Shown one piece after another: positions 1-6,269 of a stretch of 13,282 nucleotides of DNA. How positions within the stretch are numbered: the first letter of the stretch is position 1; each line of letters opens with the position of its first letter. This stretch comes from CAXRGH01 sp964230195. GTDB taxonomy: Bacteria; Pseudomonadota; Gammaproteobacteria; Enterobacterales; Alteromonadaceae. The position numbers and the translations under genes are program-made. The stretch lies in contig CAXRGH010000209.1 in NCBI GenBank assembly GCA_964230195.1, forward strand, positions 1-13,282. Direction: 5' to 3'. Under the pieces are notes generated by a model. It worked only from the letters and a program-made list of their open reading frames with translations. It searched no databases and was not told where the DNA came from.

Positions 1-774
1 GAGCTGCACGCAAAAGGTGCAACAAACCGTCCATTCTTTCTTGGTATCAATGGATGTCAAGGCGCTGGAAAATCAACATTGTGTGGATTCATCACCAAAT
101 ATTTGAATGAGGTTTGCGGGTTGCGCACGGTAACAATGTCGTTAGATGATTTCTATCTTACCCACAGGCAACGCCAAATCCTTGGACAACATCATCCTTT
201 ATTTAAGACGCGCGGTGTTCCAGGCACTCATGACACCAAGCTTCTGCGCAACGTACTTGAGGATCTGCAACGCGGCAAACCAACCCAAATCCCACGCTTC
301 TGTAAAGCAACAGATGATCGCTATGAACCGTCAAAATGGGAAACCGTGGACGGCCCTGTCGATGTTGTCTTGTTCGAGGGATGGTGTTGGGGAGTATCTC
401 CCCAAAACGACAAAGAATTGAGATACCCAATCAATGATTTAGAAATGCAATTTGACAAAGCAGGTGATTGGCGCCAGAGCGTCAATCGCAGCCTCAAAAC
501 TCATTATCAACCTCTGTATGACATTATGGACAAATGGCTAATGATTGTTGCCCCTTCTTTTGGCTCTGTGTACAAGTGGCGTCTTCAACAAGAAGAGCAG
601 TTGCGCAAAAAGTCGCCCGATGCGAGTCATTTAATGAGTGATAAACAAATAGAAAACTTTATTCAATATTTTCAACGTCTGACTTTACACGCTATTGAGA
701 CTTTACCAAAGCAGTGTGATTGGCTGCTAAAAGTGGATGAGTGCAGAAATATTGTCCAATTCTCGACTCGCTAA
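1..774 (+). CDS. D-glycerate kinase (GLYK-like P-loop kinase), 5' end cut by window
   Basis: The reading frame is open from base 1 and ends in TAA at 772-774; the true start lies upstream. The visible 257 residues begin a few residues before a P-loop (GCQGAGKST, visible residues 18-26), followed by SLDDFYLT and RGVPGTHD, and later by the LFEGWCWG stretch. This arrangement is typical of the COG4240 / plant and fungal D-glycerate 3-kinase group, which transfers phosphate from ATP to D-glycerate in the cytoplasm. Family members are about 290-330 residues, so only a short N-terminal part is missing. It is the first visible gene of a glucosylglycerate operon, 10 nt before the phosphatase gene. That context fits the job of rephosphorylating glycerate released by the phosphorylase at 2963-4717. 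Whether the product is 3- or 2-phosphoglycerate cannot be read from sequence; 3-phosphoglycerate is expected from the family and would close the cycle. Confidence 0.85.
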   Translation, partial: ELHAKGATNRPFFLGINGCQGAGKSTLCGFITKYLNEVCGLRTVTMSLDDFYLTHRQRQILGQHHPLFKTRGVPGTHDTKLLRNVLEDLQRGKPTQIPRFCKATDDRYEPSKWETVDGPVDVVLFEGWCWGVSPQNDKELRYPINDLEMQFDKAGDWRQSVNRSLKTHYQPLYDIMDKWLMIVAPSFGSVYKWRLQQEEQLRKKSPDASHLMSDKQIENFIQYFQRLTLHAIETLPKQCDWLLKVDECRNIVQFSTR

Positions 775-775
775 C

Positions 776-780
776 GGAGA
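776..780 (+). promoter_or_regulatory. Ribosome binding site deciding the phosphatase start
   Basis: GGAGA lies directly after the stop of the glycerate kinase gene and 4 nt before ATG at 785. The earlier in-frame ATG at 737 lies inside the kinase gene and shows no comparable site, so 785 is preferred. Confidence 0.6.
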
Positions 781-784
781 GATT

Positions 785-1735
785 ATGTCGTCAGATCCAA
801 ATACAATCGAAAGCATGGATAACAACGAAATGACAAAAATAGCGTCGCACGCTGGCGAGATGGTTACCCCTCATATAGTAGGTTCAACAATGGACAAACG
901 GACGCCGATTATTTTCACGGACTTAGATGGTACTTTGCTTGACCATCATGATTATACTTTGACGGCTGCCGAGGCTACGTTAAAACGGATGGCTGAAGCC
1001 AATATTCAAGTCATCCCAAACACGAGTAAGACCTTTGCTGAGGTCAGTTTGTTTTGTCAGCAACATCAATTCAAAACACCATTTATCTGTGAAAATGGCG
1101 CGGCGGTGTTTATTCCACTCAATCTTTTTCCACAAAAGCCAAAAGGCACGCTGGTGTACAACGGCTATTGGATGAAGGCGTTTACTCATCCAAGACAATA
1201 CTGGCTAAATTTATTGAGCCAACAATCTGGACGCTATCAATTTTGTTATGAAAACTTCAATGCAATGTCTGTTGATCGCTTAGTTGAATTAACAGGACTA
1301 GCACCAGAAGATGCATTACGTGCGCAGCGCAGAGATTTTGGAGAGCCTCTCTATTGGGTAGGAACTGACGAAGAAAAAAGTGCCTTTGTGGATATGTTTA
1401 CAGACAAAGGTGCAAACGTCGTGGCGGGTGGCCGCTTTCTGCATGTTGGAGGGCAGGCGTGTAAGGGTGATGCAATGAAATGGTTAGTTGCAGAGTTTGA
1501 GCGCCAGTTCCCAGATCAACAGTTCGCCAGTATCGCCCTCGGTGACGGTAACAATGATATTGGAATGTTGAACGCGGCAGACTACGCCGTCCGTGTGAAA
1601 TCACCAGTCAATCCTTTTCCTGTTTTACAACGAGTTAAACACATATACGACAGCACATTGACCGGCCCAGCTGGGTGGTCCGAGTGTCTAGAGAATTTAT
1701 TCACATCACAATTTGGGGGAATTTCAAATGGCTGA
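785..1735 (+). CDS. gpgP: Glucosyl-3-phosphoglycerate / mannosyl-3-phosphoglycerate phosphatase (HAD-IIB)
   Basis: A cytoplasmic HAD phosphatase of 316 residues related to mannosyl-3-phosphoglycerate phosphatase and E. coli YedP. Motif I is IIFTDLDGTLLD, with D46 as likely nucleophile and D48 as likely acid/base. Motif IV is GDGNNDIGML at residues 253-262, with D254 and D258 as probable Mg ligands. A lysine in the GQACKGDAMKW stretch fits motif III. The cap between motifs I and III has the length of the Cof/IIB type. Next to GpgS, the substrate is most likely glucosyl-3-phosphoglycerate, dephosphorylated to glucosylglycerate; mannosyl-3-phosphoglycerate cannot be excluded, since these HAD enzymes often take both. 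The chosen start leaves about 35 residues of polar N-terminal extension before the HAD core. A second in-frame ATG at 890 would place the nucleophile at residue 11, more usual for the family, but its ribosome binding site is weak. The gene overlaps gpgS by 8 nt. Confidence 0.87.
   Translation: MSSDPNTIESMDNNEMTKIASHAGEMVTPHIVGSTMDKRTPIIFTDLDGTLLDHHDYTLTAAEATLKRMAEANIQVIPNTSKTFAEVSLFCQQHQFKTPFICENGAAVFIPLNLFPQKPKGTLVYNGYWMKAFTHPRQYWLNLLSQQSGRYQFCYENFNAMSVDRLVELTGLAPEDALRAQRRDFGEPLYWVGTDEEKSAFVDMFTDKGANVVAGGRFLHVGGQACKGDAMKWLVAEFERQFPDQQFASIALGDGNNDIGMLNAADYAVRVKSPVNPFPVLQRVKHIYDSTLTGPAGWSECLENLFTSQFGGISNG
1715..1720 (+). promoter_or_regulatory. Ribosome binding site of gpgS inside the phosphatase gene
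   Basis: The purine run GGGGGA sits 7 nt before ATG at 1728 and lies within the last codons of the phosphatase gene. It supports 1728 over the in-frame TTG at 1713, which would destroy the spacing. Confidence 0.6.
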
Positions 1736-2972
1736 TTTTTATCAAAATGGAACGATTACCACGCTCCATAATTTATCGAGACGCCCAGTCGAGTCCATTG
1801 AAAAAGAGCTACTCGAATTTTCTAAAAAGCGACCTATGGGGCTCATTCTTCCATCTCTATTTTCAGAGTTAGAAGGTCCAGCACTTAAAAATATCGTGCA
1901 ACATATTGCCGAGGTACCTTATTTATCTCAGGTTGTTGTGGGGTTAGATCGTGCAGACGAATCTCAATACCGTTACGCGTTGAAATTCTTTGAGGATTTG
2001 AATCAACCGCACGCGGTGTTGTGGAATGATGGTCCTCGACTAAAAGCGATTGATCGTAAGTTAGCTGCGTTAGGCTTGGCACCGAAGGAGTTGGGTAAAG
2101 GGCGCAATGTGTGGTATTGCATGGGGTATATTCTTGCATGTAATAAAGTGGAATCAATTGCGTTACACGATTGCGATATTTTAACTTATGACCGGAGTTT
2201 ACTTGCTCGGCTGATTTACCCTGTTGCCAACCCTAACTTTCAATATGAATTCTGTAAGGGTTTCTACGCGCGAGTCGCAGATGGAAAAATTAACGGGCGG
2301 GTATCACGCTTACTTGTGACGCCGCTACTAAAAGCGTTAAAGCAAGTGGTAGGTAACAGTGAATATCTTGAATATATGGACAGCTATCGCTATCCACTGG
2401 CTGGAGAGTTTTCTTTCCGACGTGATGTGTTGAACGATATTCGAATTCCCAGTGACTGGGGACTGGAAATTGGTGTGCTCTCAGAAATGCATCGAAACTA
2501 TTCCCACAACCGCTTGTGTCAGTCAGATATTGCTGACATTTACGATCACAAGCACCAAGATGTATCACTGAATGATACTTCGACGGGGCTATCAAAAATG
2601 TCCATAGATATTGCAAAAGCCTTGATCCGCAAACTCGCTACTCAAGGCTACACATTCAGCACTGAAACGATCCGAACGTTGAAAGCAAGCTACTATCGTA
2701 TGGCATTGGATTTTGTGGAAACTTATCATAATGATGCCATTATTAATGGACTGCACTTGGACATCCACAGTGAAGAAAAAGCCGTAGAAATGTTTGCTCA
2801 AAATATCATGATTGCCGGGCAAGAATTTTTAGAAAAACCAATGGATACGCCATTTATGCCATCATGGAACCGTGTGGTGAGTGCGTTACCCGATATTCTC
2901 GACGAACTGAAGGAAGCAGTTGAGTTGGATCGAAAAGCATTTGCGGATGGAGAAATAAGCTCGTGCAAATAG
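1728..2972 (+). CDS. gpgS: Glucosyl-3-phosphoglycerate synthase (GT81)
   Basis: A retaining glycosyltransferase of 414 residues with the GT-A fold. It transfers glucose from an NDP-glucose donor to 3-phosphoglycerate, giving glucosyl-3-phosphoglycerate, the committed step of glucosylglycerate synthesis. Seen in the sequence are the LILPSLFSELEGPAL opening, the donor-side VVVGLDRAD and LWNDGPR segments, the GKGRNVWYCMGYILA stretch, and the metal-binding DCD motif (D148, C149, D150) in ALHDCDILTYD. Further on come YRYPLAGEFSFRRDVL, SDWGLEIGVLSE and a histidine-containing YDHKHQ stretch, all typical of GpgS. The length matches the family (about 390-420 residues). Its stop overlaps the next gene by 10 nt, so synthesis and breakdown enzymes are probably translated from one message. 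Mannosyl-3-phosphoglycerate synthase (GT55) is a separate family and fits less well. Confidence 0.92.
   Translation: MADFYQNGTITTLHNLSRRPVESIEKELLEFSKKRPMGLILPSLFSELEGPALKNIVQHIAEVPYLSQVVVGLDRADESQYRYALKFFEDLNQPHAVLWNDGPRLKAIDRKLAALGLAPKELGKGRNVWYCMGYILACNKVESIALHDCDILTYDRSLLARLIYPVANPNFQYEFCKGFYARVADGKINGRVSRLLVTPLLKALKQVVGNSEYLEYMDSYRYPLAGEFSFRRDVLNDIRIPSDWGLEIGVLSEMHRNYSHNRLCQSDIADIYDHKHQDVSLNDTSTGLSKMSIDIAKALIRKLATQGYTFSTETIRTLKASYYRMALDFVETYHNDAIINGLHLDIHSEEKAVEMFAQNIMIAGQEFLEKPMDTPFMPSWNRVVSALPDILDELKEAVELDRKAFADGEISSCK
2949..2953 (+). promoter_or_regulatory. Ribosome binding site for a GTG start overlapping gpgS
   Basis: GGAGA lies 9 nt before GTG at 2963, inside the end of gpgS. No ATG occurs near it; the next in-frame ATG is at about codon 41, within conserved N-terminal sequence, so the GTG is favoured. 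Confidence 0.55.
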
Positions 2973-4717
2973 TATCAGAATCGCCTTCACACCAACTCCA
3001 AGTAGAACACCAGTTGTCGGTTATCTATGACGGGGTTGAGTTATCTGAAAGTTACGAATCAATAGCGTCGCGTTTATTACAGGCCATGAAGATATCTTCG
3101 TGCAATCGTGACGCTATTGACCAGTCAGCTTTGTGGTCGGAGAATGACGTAATGTTAATTACGTACGGGGATTCAGTGTATCAAGAGGGACAAAAACCAC
3201 TGACGACTTTAAAGTATTTTTTGACCGAATACTGCCAGGATGCCATTAGTAACGTGCACATATTGCCATTTTTTCCCTACAGCTCGGACGATGGCTTCTC
3301 GGTTATTGACTATTCGAGTGTCAACGAGTCGCTGGGTTCGTGGGAAGATGTTACTGCGATTGCCAAAGACTATCGAGTAATGGCTGATCTTGTTCTCAAT
3401 CACTGCTCTGCTCGAAGTGCCTGGTTTCAAAACTTCTTACGTGGCGAGGGTAAAGGGTGTGATTTTTTCTTCACTGCTGAAGCTAATGCCGACATAAGCC
3501 AAGTGGTGCGTCCAAGAACCTCAGACTTACTAAAAGAAGTGCACACTGCCAACGGTGAAAAGCATGTCTGGTGTACCTTCAGTCATGACCAGGTCGATTT
3601 TGATTTTAGAAATCCCGAAGTGCTGATCACCTTTGCTGAGGTTATTCGTCTTTACCTTGACAAGGGAGTGCGGGTGTTTCGATTAGACGCTGTCGCATTT
3701 GTCTGGAAAATTGAAGGTACAACGTCCATCAACCTTGAGCAGACGCACGAAATTGTTCGCTTGCTGCGCAGCTTGATTGAATGTGCTTGCCCTGATGCGG
3801 TCATCATTACTGAAACCAATGTACCTATGGCAGAGAACCTGAGTTATTTTGGAAACGGCAATGAAGCGCATGCGGTGTACAATTTCTCGTTGCCTCCTTT
3901 GTTGTTGCATACGTTGACCAGTGGTGACAGCAAACACTTAACGGATTGGGTGTTGGGTATGCCTAAAACTCAATCAGGGACAACTTATCTCAATTTTATT
4001 GCTAGCCATGATGGTATTGGATTAAGACCGGCGGAGGGACTGCTGACGCCTGACGAGATTGACCGCTTAGTGAATACAATGCAGCTATTTGGTGGCAAAA
4101 TTTCATGGCGTCAGGGCGAAAAGGGTATTCCAAAGGCTTATGAAATTAATATTTCTTTGGTGGATGCCTTGTCTGGAACGTTGAGAGGGCAAGATGATTA
4201 TGCCACCGAGCGTTTCTTGTGCGCTCATGCCATCATGTTGTCTCTAGAGGGGTTACCTGCAATCTACATCCACAGCTTGCTTGGTACGCCAAATGATCAC
4301 AAGCGAGTGTTACACACAGGACAAAACCGTTCCATCAATCGGCATCGCTGGGAATACGGCGAGTTATCAGAAAACTTGAAGGACCCAGAAAACAGGCAGT
4401 CCCATATTCACAAAAAGATGAAGGCGTTGCTTGCCATTCGGAAACAACAGGCGGCGTTCCATCCCAACGCACTACAATTCCCGTTGCATTTAGGAACTTC
4501 GTTGTTTGGTATTTCGCGCAAGTCACTTGATGGTCGTCAAGAAATCGTATGTATCAGTAATGTCTCTGATTGGAGTCAAGAGCTATCACTGTGTGAACTT
4601 AACCTCGATGCTTCTCAAACTTGGATTGATTTGATTTCAGGTCAACAGATATCTGATGTGAAAGCATTGATTGGTTTACAGCCATATGAAACGATTTGGT
4701 TATCTTCCGTCTCTTAA
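2963..4717 (+). CDS. Glucosylglycerate phosphorylase (GH13_18, sucrose phosphorylase family, YcjM-like)
   Basis: A cytoplasmic alpha-amylase-superfamily enzyme of 584 residues. Motifs follow the sucrose phosphorylase subfamily: HILPFFPYSSDDGFSVIDY, LVLNHCSARSAWF, RLDAVAFVWK with predicted nucleophile D242, IITETNVP with acid/base E284, and NFIASHDGIGLRP with the third carboxylate D350. The EINISLVDALSG and GLPAIYIHSLLGTPNDH segments recall E. coli YcjM, a glucosylglycerate phosphorylase, more than true sucrose phosphorylases; this is from memory, not an alignment. The expected reaction is glucosylglycerate plus phosphate giving alpha-glucose-1-phosphate and D-glycerate, so energy of the glycosidic bond is kept. 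The neighbours support this: GpgS and the phosphatase make the substrate, and glycerate kinase takes up one product. The GTG start may lower translation of this catabolic enzyme relative to the synthase. Sucrose or glucosylglycerol as substrate is the main alternative. Confidence 0.85.
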   Translation: MQIVSESPSHQLQVEHQLSVIYDGVELSESYESIASRLLQAMKISSCNRDAIDQSALWSENDVMLITYGDSVYQEGQKPLTTLKYFLTEYCQDAISNVHILPFFPYSSDDGFSVIDYSSVNESLGSWEDVTAIAKDYRVMADLVLNHCSARSAWFQNFLRGEGKGCDFFFTAEANADISQVVRPRTSDLLKEVHTANGEKHVWCTFSHDQVDFDFRNPEVLITFAEVIRLYLDKGVRVFRLDAVAFVWKIEGTTSINLEQTHEIVRLLRSLIECACPDAVIITETNVPMAENLSYFGNGNEAHAVYNFSLPPLLLHTLTSGDSKHLTDWVLGMPKTQSGTTYLNFIASHDGIGLRPAEGLLTPDEIDRLVNTMQLFGGKISWRQGEKGIPKAYEINISLVDALSGTLRGQDDYATERFLCAHAIMLSLEGLPAIYIHSLLGTPNDHKRVLHTGQNRSINRHRWEYGELSENLKDPENRQSHIHKKMKALLAIRKQQAAFHPNALQFPLHLGTSLFGISRKSLDGRQEIVCISNVSDWSQELSLCELNLDASQTWIDLISGQQISDVKALIGLQPYETIWLSSVS

Positions 4718-4730
4718 GTACTATCGTTTG

Positions 4731-4754
4731 AAGCATTGCATGGATGCAATGTTT
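4731..4754 (+). terminator. Hairpin after the glucosylglycerate operon, possible weak terminator
   Basis: CATTGCA at 4734-4740 pairs perfectly with TGCAATG at 4745-4751 around a 4-nt loop. The stem can extend to 10 pairs, counting one G-U pair, by including AAG at 4731-4733 and TTT at 4752-4754. It begins 14 nt after the stop of the phosphorylase gene. Only a short T run follows, so efficient intrinsic termination is uncertain. Confidence 0.4.
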
Positions 4755-4766
4755 ACCAAAACGGCG

Positions 4767-4792
4767 AAAAGCCCCGCAGCTTGCTGCGCGGG
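4767..4792 (-). terminator. Rho-independent terminator of mrp
   Basis: Read on the minus strand, a GC-rich hairpin (CCC plus GCAG pairing with CTGC plus GGG, with a 2-nt bulge and CTTG loop on the plus strand) starts 6 nt after the mrp stop and is followed by TTTT. The T run on this side, and its absence on the other, gives the direction. Confidence 0.6.
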
Positions 4793-4798
4793 AGTATG

Positions 4799-5884
4799 TC
4801 AAACACCTCGTGTTTCACTATCTGTTAGTTGACGAACAGCGATACTCTCCGGTTCAAGTTTTCCTGTAAAATACAATTGACTGGCTACCTTTTGAGCCAA
4901 TTCTCGATACAGCAAGGCAATGGGGTGTTCTGGCTGATGATTGACAATTGGGCGGGCATCATCAGCGGAACGACGAATATCCATGTGTAAGGGTAACTGA
5001 GCTAAGACCATTGTACCGCAGGTGCTCGCCAATTTGCTGGCCCCCGAATCACCAAAGATGGGTGTTTGATGACCACATGCTTCGCATATGTGCGTACTCA
5101 TATTTTCGATGATTCCGAGTACAGGGATATCCAATTTTTCAAACATGGCCACTCCTTTTTTCGCGTCAATTAAGGCGAGATCTTGGGGAGTAGTGACAAT
5201 CAACGCCGCCGTTACAGGGAACTGTTGGGCAATGGTCAATTGAATATCGCCTGTGCCGGGCGGCATATCAACAATGAGGTAGTCCAAATCTGGCCACAGT
5301 GTTTCGTTGAGGATTTGTTGTAGTGCCTTTGAAGCCATGGGACCACGCCATATTGCAGCATCCTCTTCGGGTACTAAATAGCCCATTGAGTGCGAATATA
5401 TTCCCATGGCCTCAATCGGATGCATGTTCTTATTGTCTGGAGATTCCGGAAACGCCGATTTCGTTGCTAACAAATGAGGGACGGAGGGACCATAAATATC
5501 GGCATCTAAAATACCCGCTGTTGCGCCTTCAGCGTGCATGGCGAGAGCTAAATTGACAGCAGTTGTAGATTTTCCTACGCCACCTTTTGCAGAACTTACT
5601 AAGATAATGTTTTTGACACCCTTAACACGTTGATTGCTCGTTGCTTTTAGGGTGGCAACCTCGTCCACAATGCGTATAGACAAGGATTGTTCCGAAGGTA
5701 GATTTTGATGCATCCACGCCCTGAGTTCGGATTTAAGGGATTGATTGACGAACGGCAGACTAACCTTAACTTCGTCATCATCAGTGCGAACCCATTGTTC
5801 AAACCAGTGAGATGGTAACAGCGGATGTTCAAACTGTGACAACCACTGTGTCACTGAAAAATCTTTCTTTGATTGAAAAAACAT
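4799..5884 (-). CDS. mrp: Iron-sulfur cluster carrier protein Mrp/ApbC
   Basis: A cytoplasmic P-loop ATPase of 361 residues that carries and delivers [4Fe-4S] clusters to apo-proteins; E. coli Mrp is of similar length. The N-terminal 90 residues correspond to the weakly conserved DUF59/MIP18-like region. The deviant Walker A is KGGVGKST at residues 100-107. ILDADIYGPS follows at 125-134 and IVDMPPGTGD at 204-213. The paired cluster-ligand cysteines are C267 and C270 in CEACGH. The start is ATG on the minus strand at 5884-5882 with GGGG four bases upstream. It is a single-gene unit: convergent with the glucosylglycerate operon and divergent from the fasciclin lipoprotein gene. The metG and dcd genes that often lie next to mrp in gammaproteobacteria are not present here. 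Confidence 0.95.
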   Translation of the reverse strand: MFFQSKKDFSVTQWLSQFEHPLLPSHWFEQWVRTDDDEVKVSLPFVNQSLKSELRAWMHQNLPSEQSLSIRIVDEVATLKATSNQRVKGVKNIILVSSAKGGVGKSTTAVNLALAMHAEGATAGILDADIYGPSVPHLLATKSAFPESPDNKNMHPIEAMGIYSHSMGYLVPEEDAAIWRGPMASKALQQILNETLWPDLDYLIVDMPPGTGDIQLTIAQQFPVTAALIVTTPQDLALIDAKKGVAMFEKLDIPVLGIIENMSTHICEACGHQTPIFGDSGASKLASTCGTMVLAQLPLHMDIRRSADDARPIVNHQPEHPIALLYRELAQKVASQLYFTGKLEPESIAVRQLTDSETRGV

Positions 5885-6269
5885 ATTACCCCACGGTGTA
5901 TTAATCGTCTGTTGGCCACATCATAACGCTGATTGCGAGAAATAGGATGACCTTTGTTTGAGAGTATATCATTACAATAACTTCACCTCGCTTACGTCAG
6001 CTTCATTATTGCACATGGACAACATCGTTGTATCGCCTCACATTCTCTCGCAAAAATATGTGTAGTAAAAACAACCGTCAACTGAATTGAGATCATAAAA
6101 GTTCAAAGATAGGAAAGGTTATAGATCAAAAATTGCCGATCAAGATGTTGATTTTAAACAAAAAACATACTTCTTCTGATGACTTTGTAAAAAAAATGTG
6201 ATCATTCGGAGAAACGGCCCCGTAACCACCTCTGATTTTTATACTAATAAATTGCAAGGATACGACGAA
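5885..6269. other. Intergenic region between divergent mrp and fasciclin genes
   Basis: A gap of 385 bp, AT-rich especially from 6060 to 6200, where A tracts occur. It must hold the promoters of both divergent genes, but no -35/-10 pair with good matches and spacing could be fixed by eye. Several GATC-containing words (around 6091, 6124, 6138 and 6200) do not form a convincing paired operator. No RNA gene or protein-coding start with a ribosome binding site was found. Confidence 0.6.
6256..6260 (+). promoter_or_regulatory. Ribosome binding site deciding the lipoprotein start
   Basis: AAGGA lies 9 nt before ATG at 6270. Starting here places a lipoprotein signal peptide at the exact N terminus. 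The in-frame GTG at 6198 would put 24 polar residues in front of it and has no such site. Confidence 0.6.

Noticed and set aside
737..784. Upstream in-frame ATG at 737 for the phosphatase.
   Set aside because: It lies within the glycerate kinase gene and has no ribosome binding site, while GGAGA precedes 785.
2290..2616. A 108-codon minus-strand frame inside gpgS.
   Set aside because: It overlaps conserved GT81 coding sequence and has no recognisable product.
2963..4717. Plain sucrose phosphorylase as the product.
   Set aside because: Motifs show the right subfamily, but GpgS, the phosphatase and glycerate kinase in the same operon, and YcjM-like segments, favour glucosylglycerate; sucrose genes are absent from the window.
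6085..6205. Possible FNR- or CRP-type operators in the AT-rich region before the fasciclin gene.
   Set aside because: The GATC, ATCAA and TGTGA words seen do not pair at the required spacing into a full dyad.
6198..6269. In-frame GTG at 6198 as start of the fasciclin protein.
   Set aside because: It adds 24 polar residues before a clear lipoprotein signal peptide and lacks a ribosome binding site; ATG at 6270 has both.
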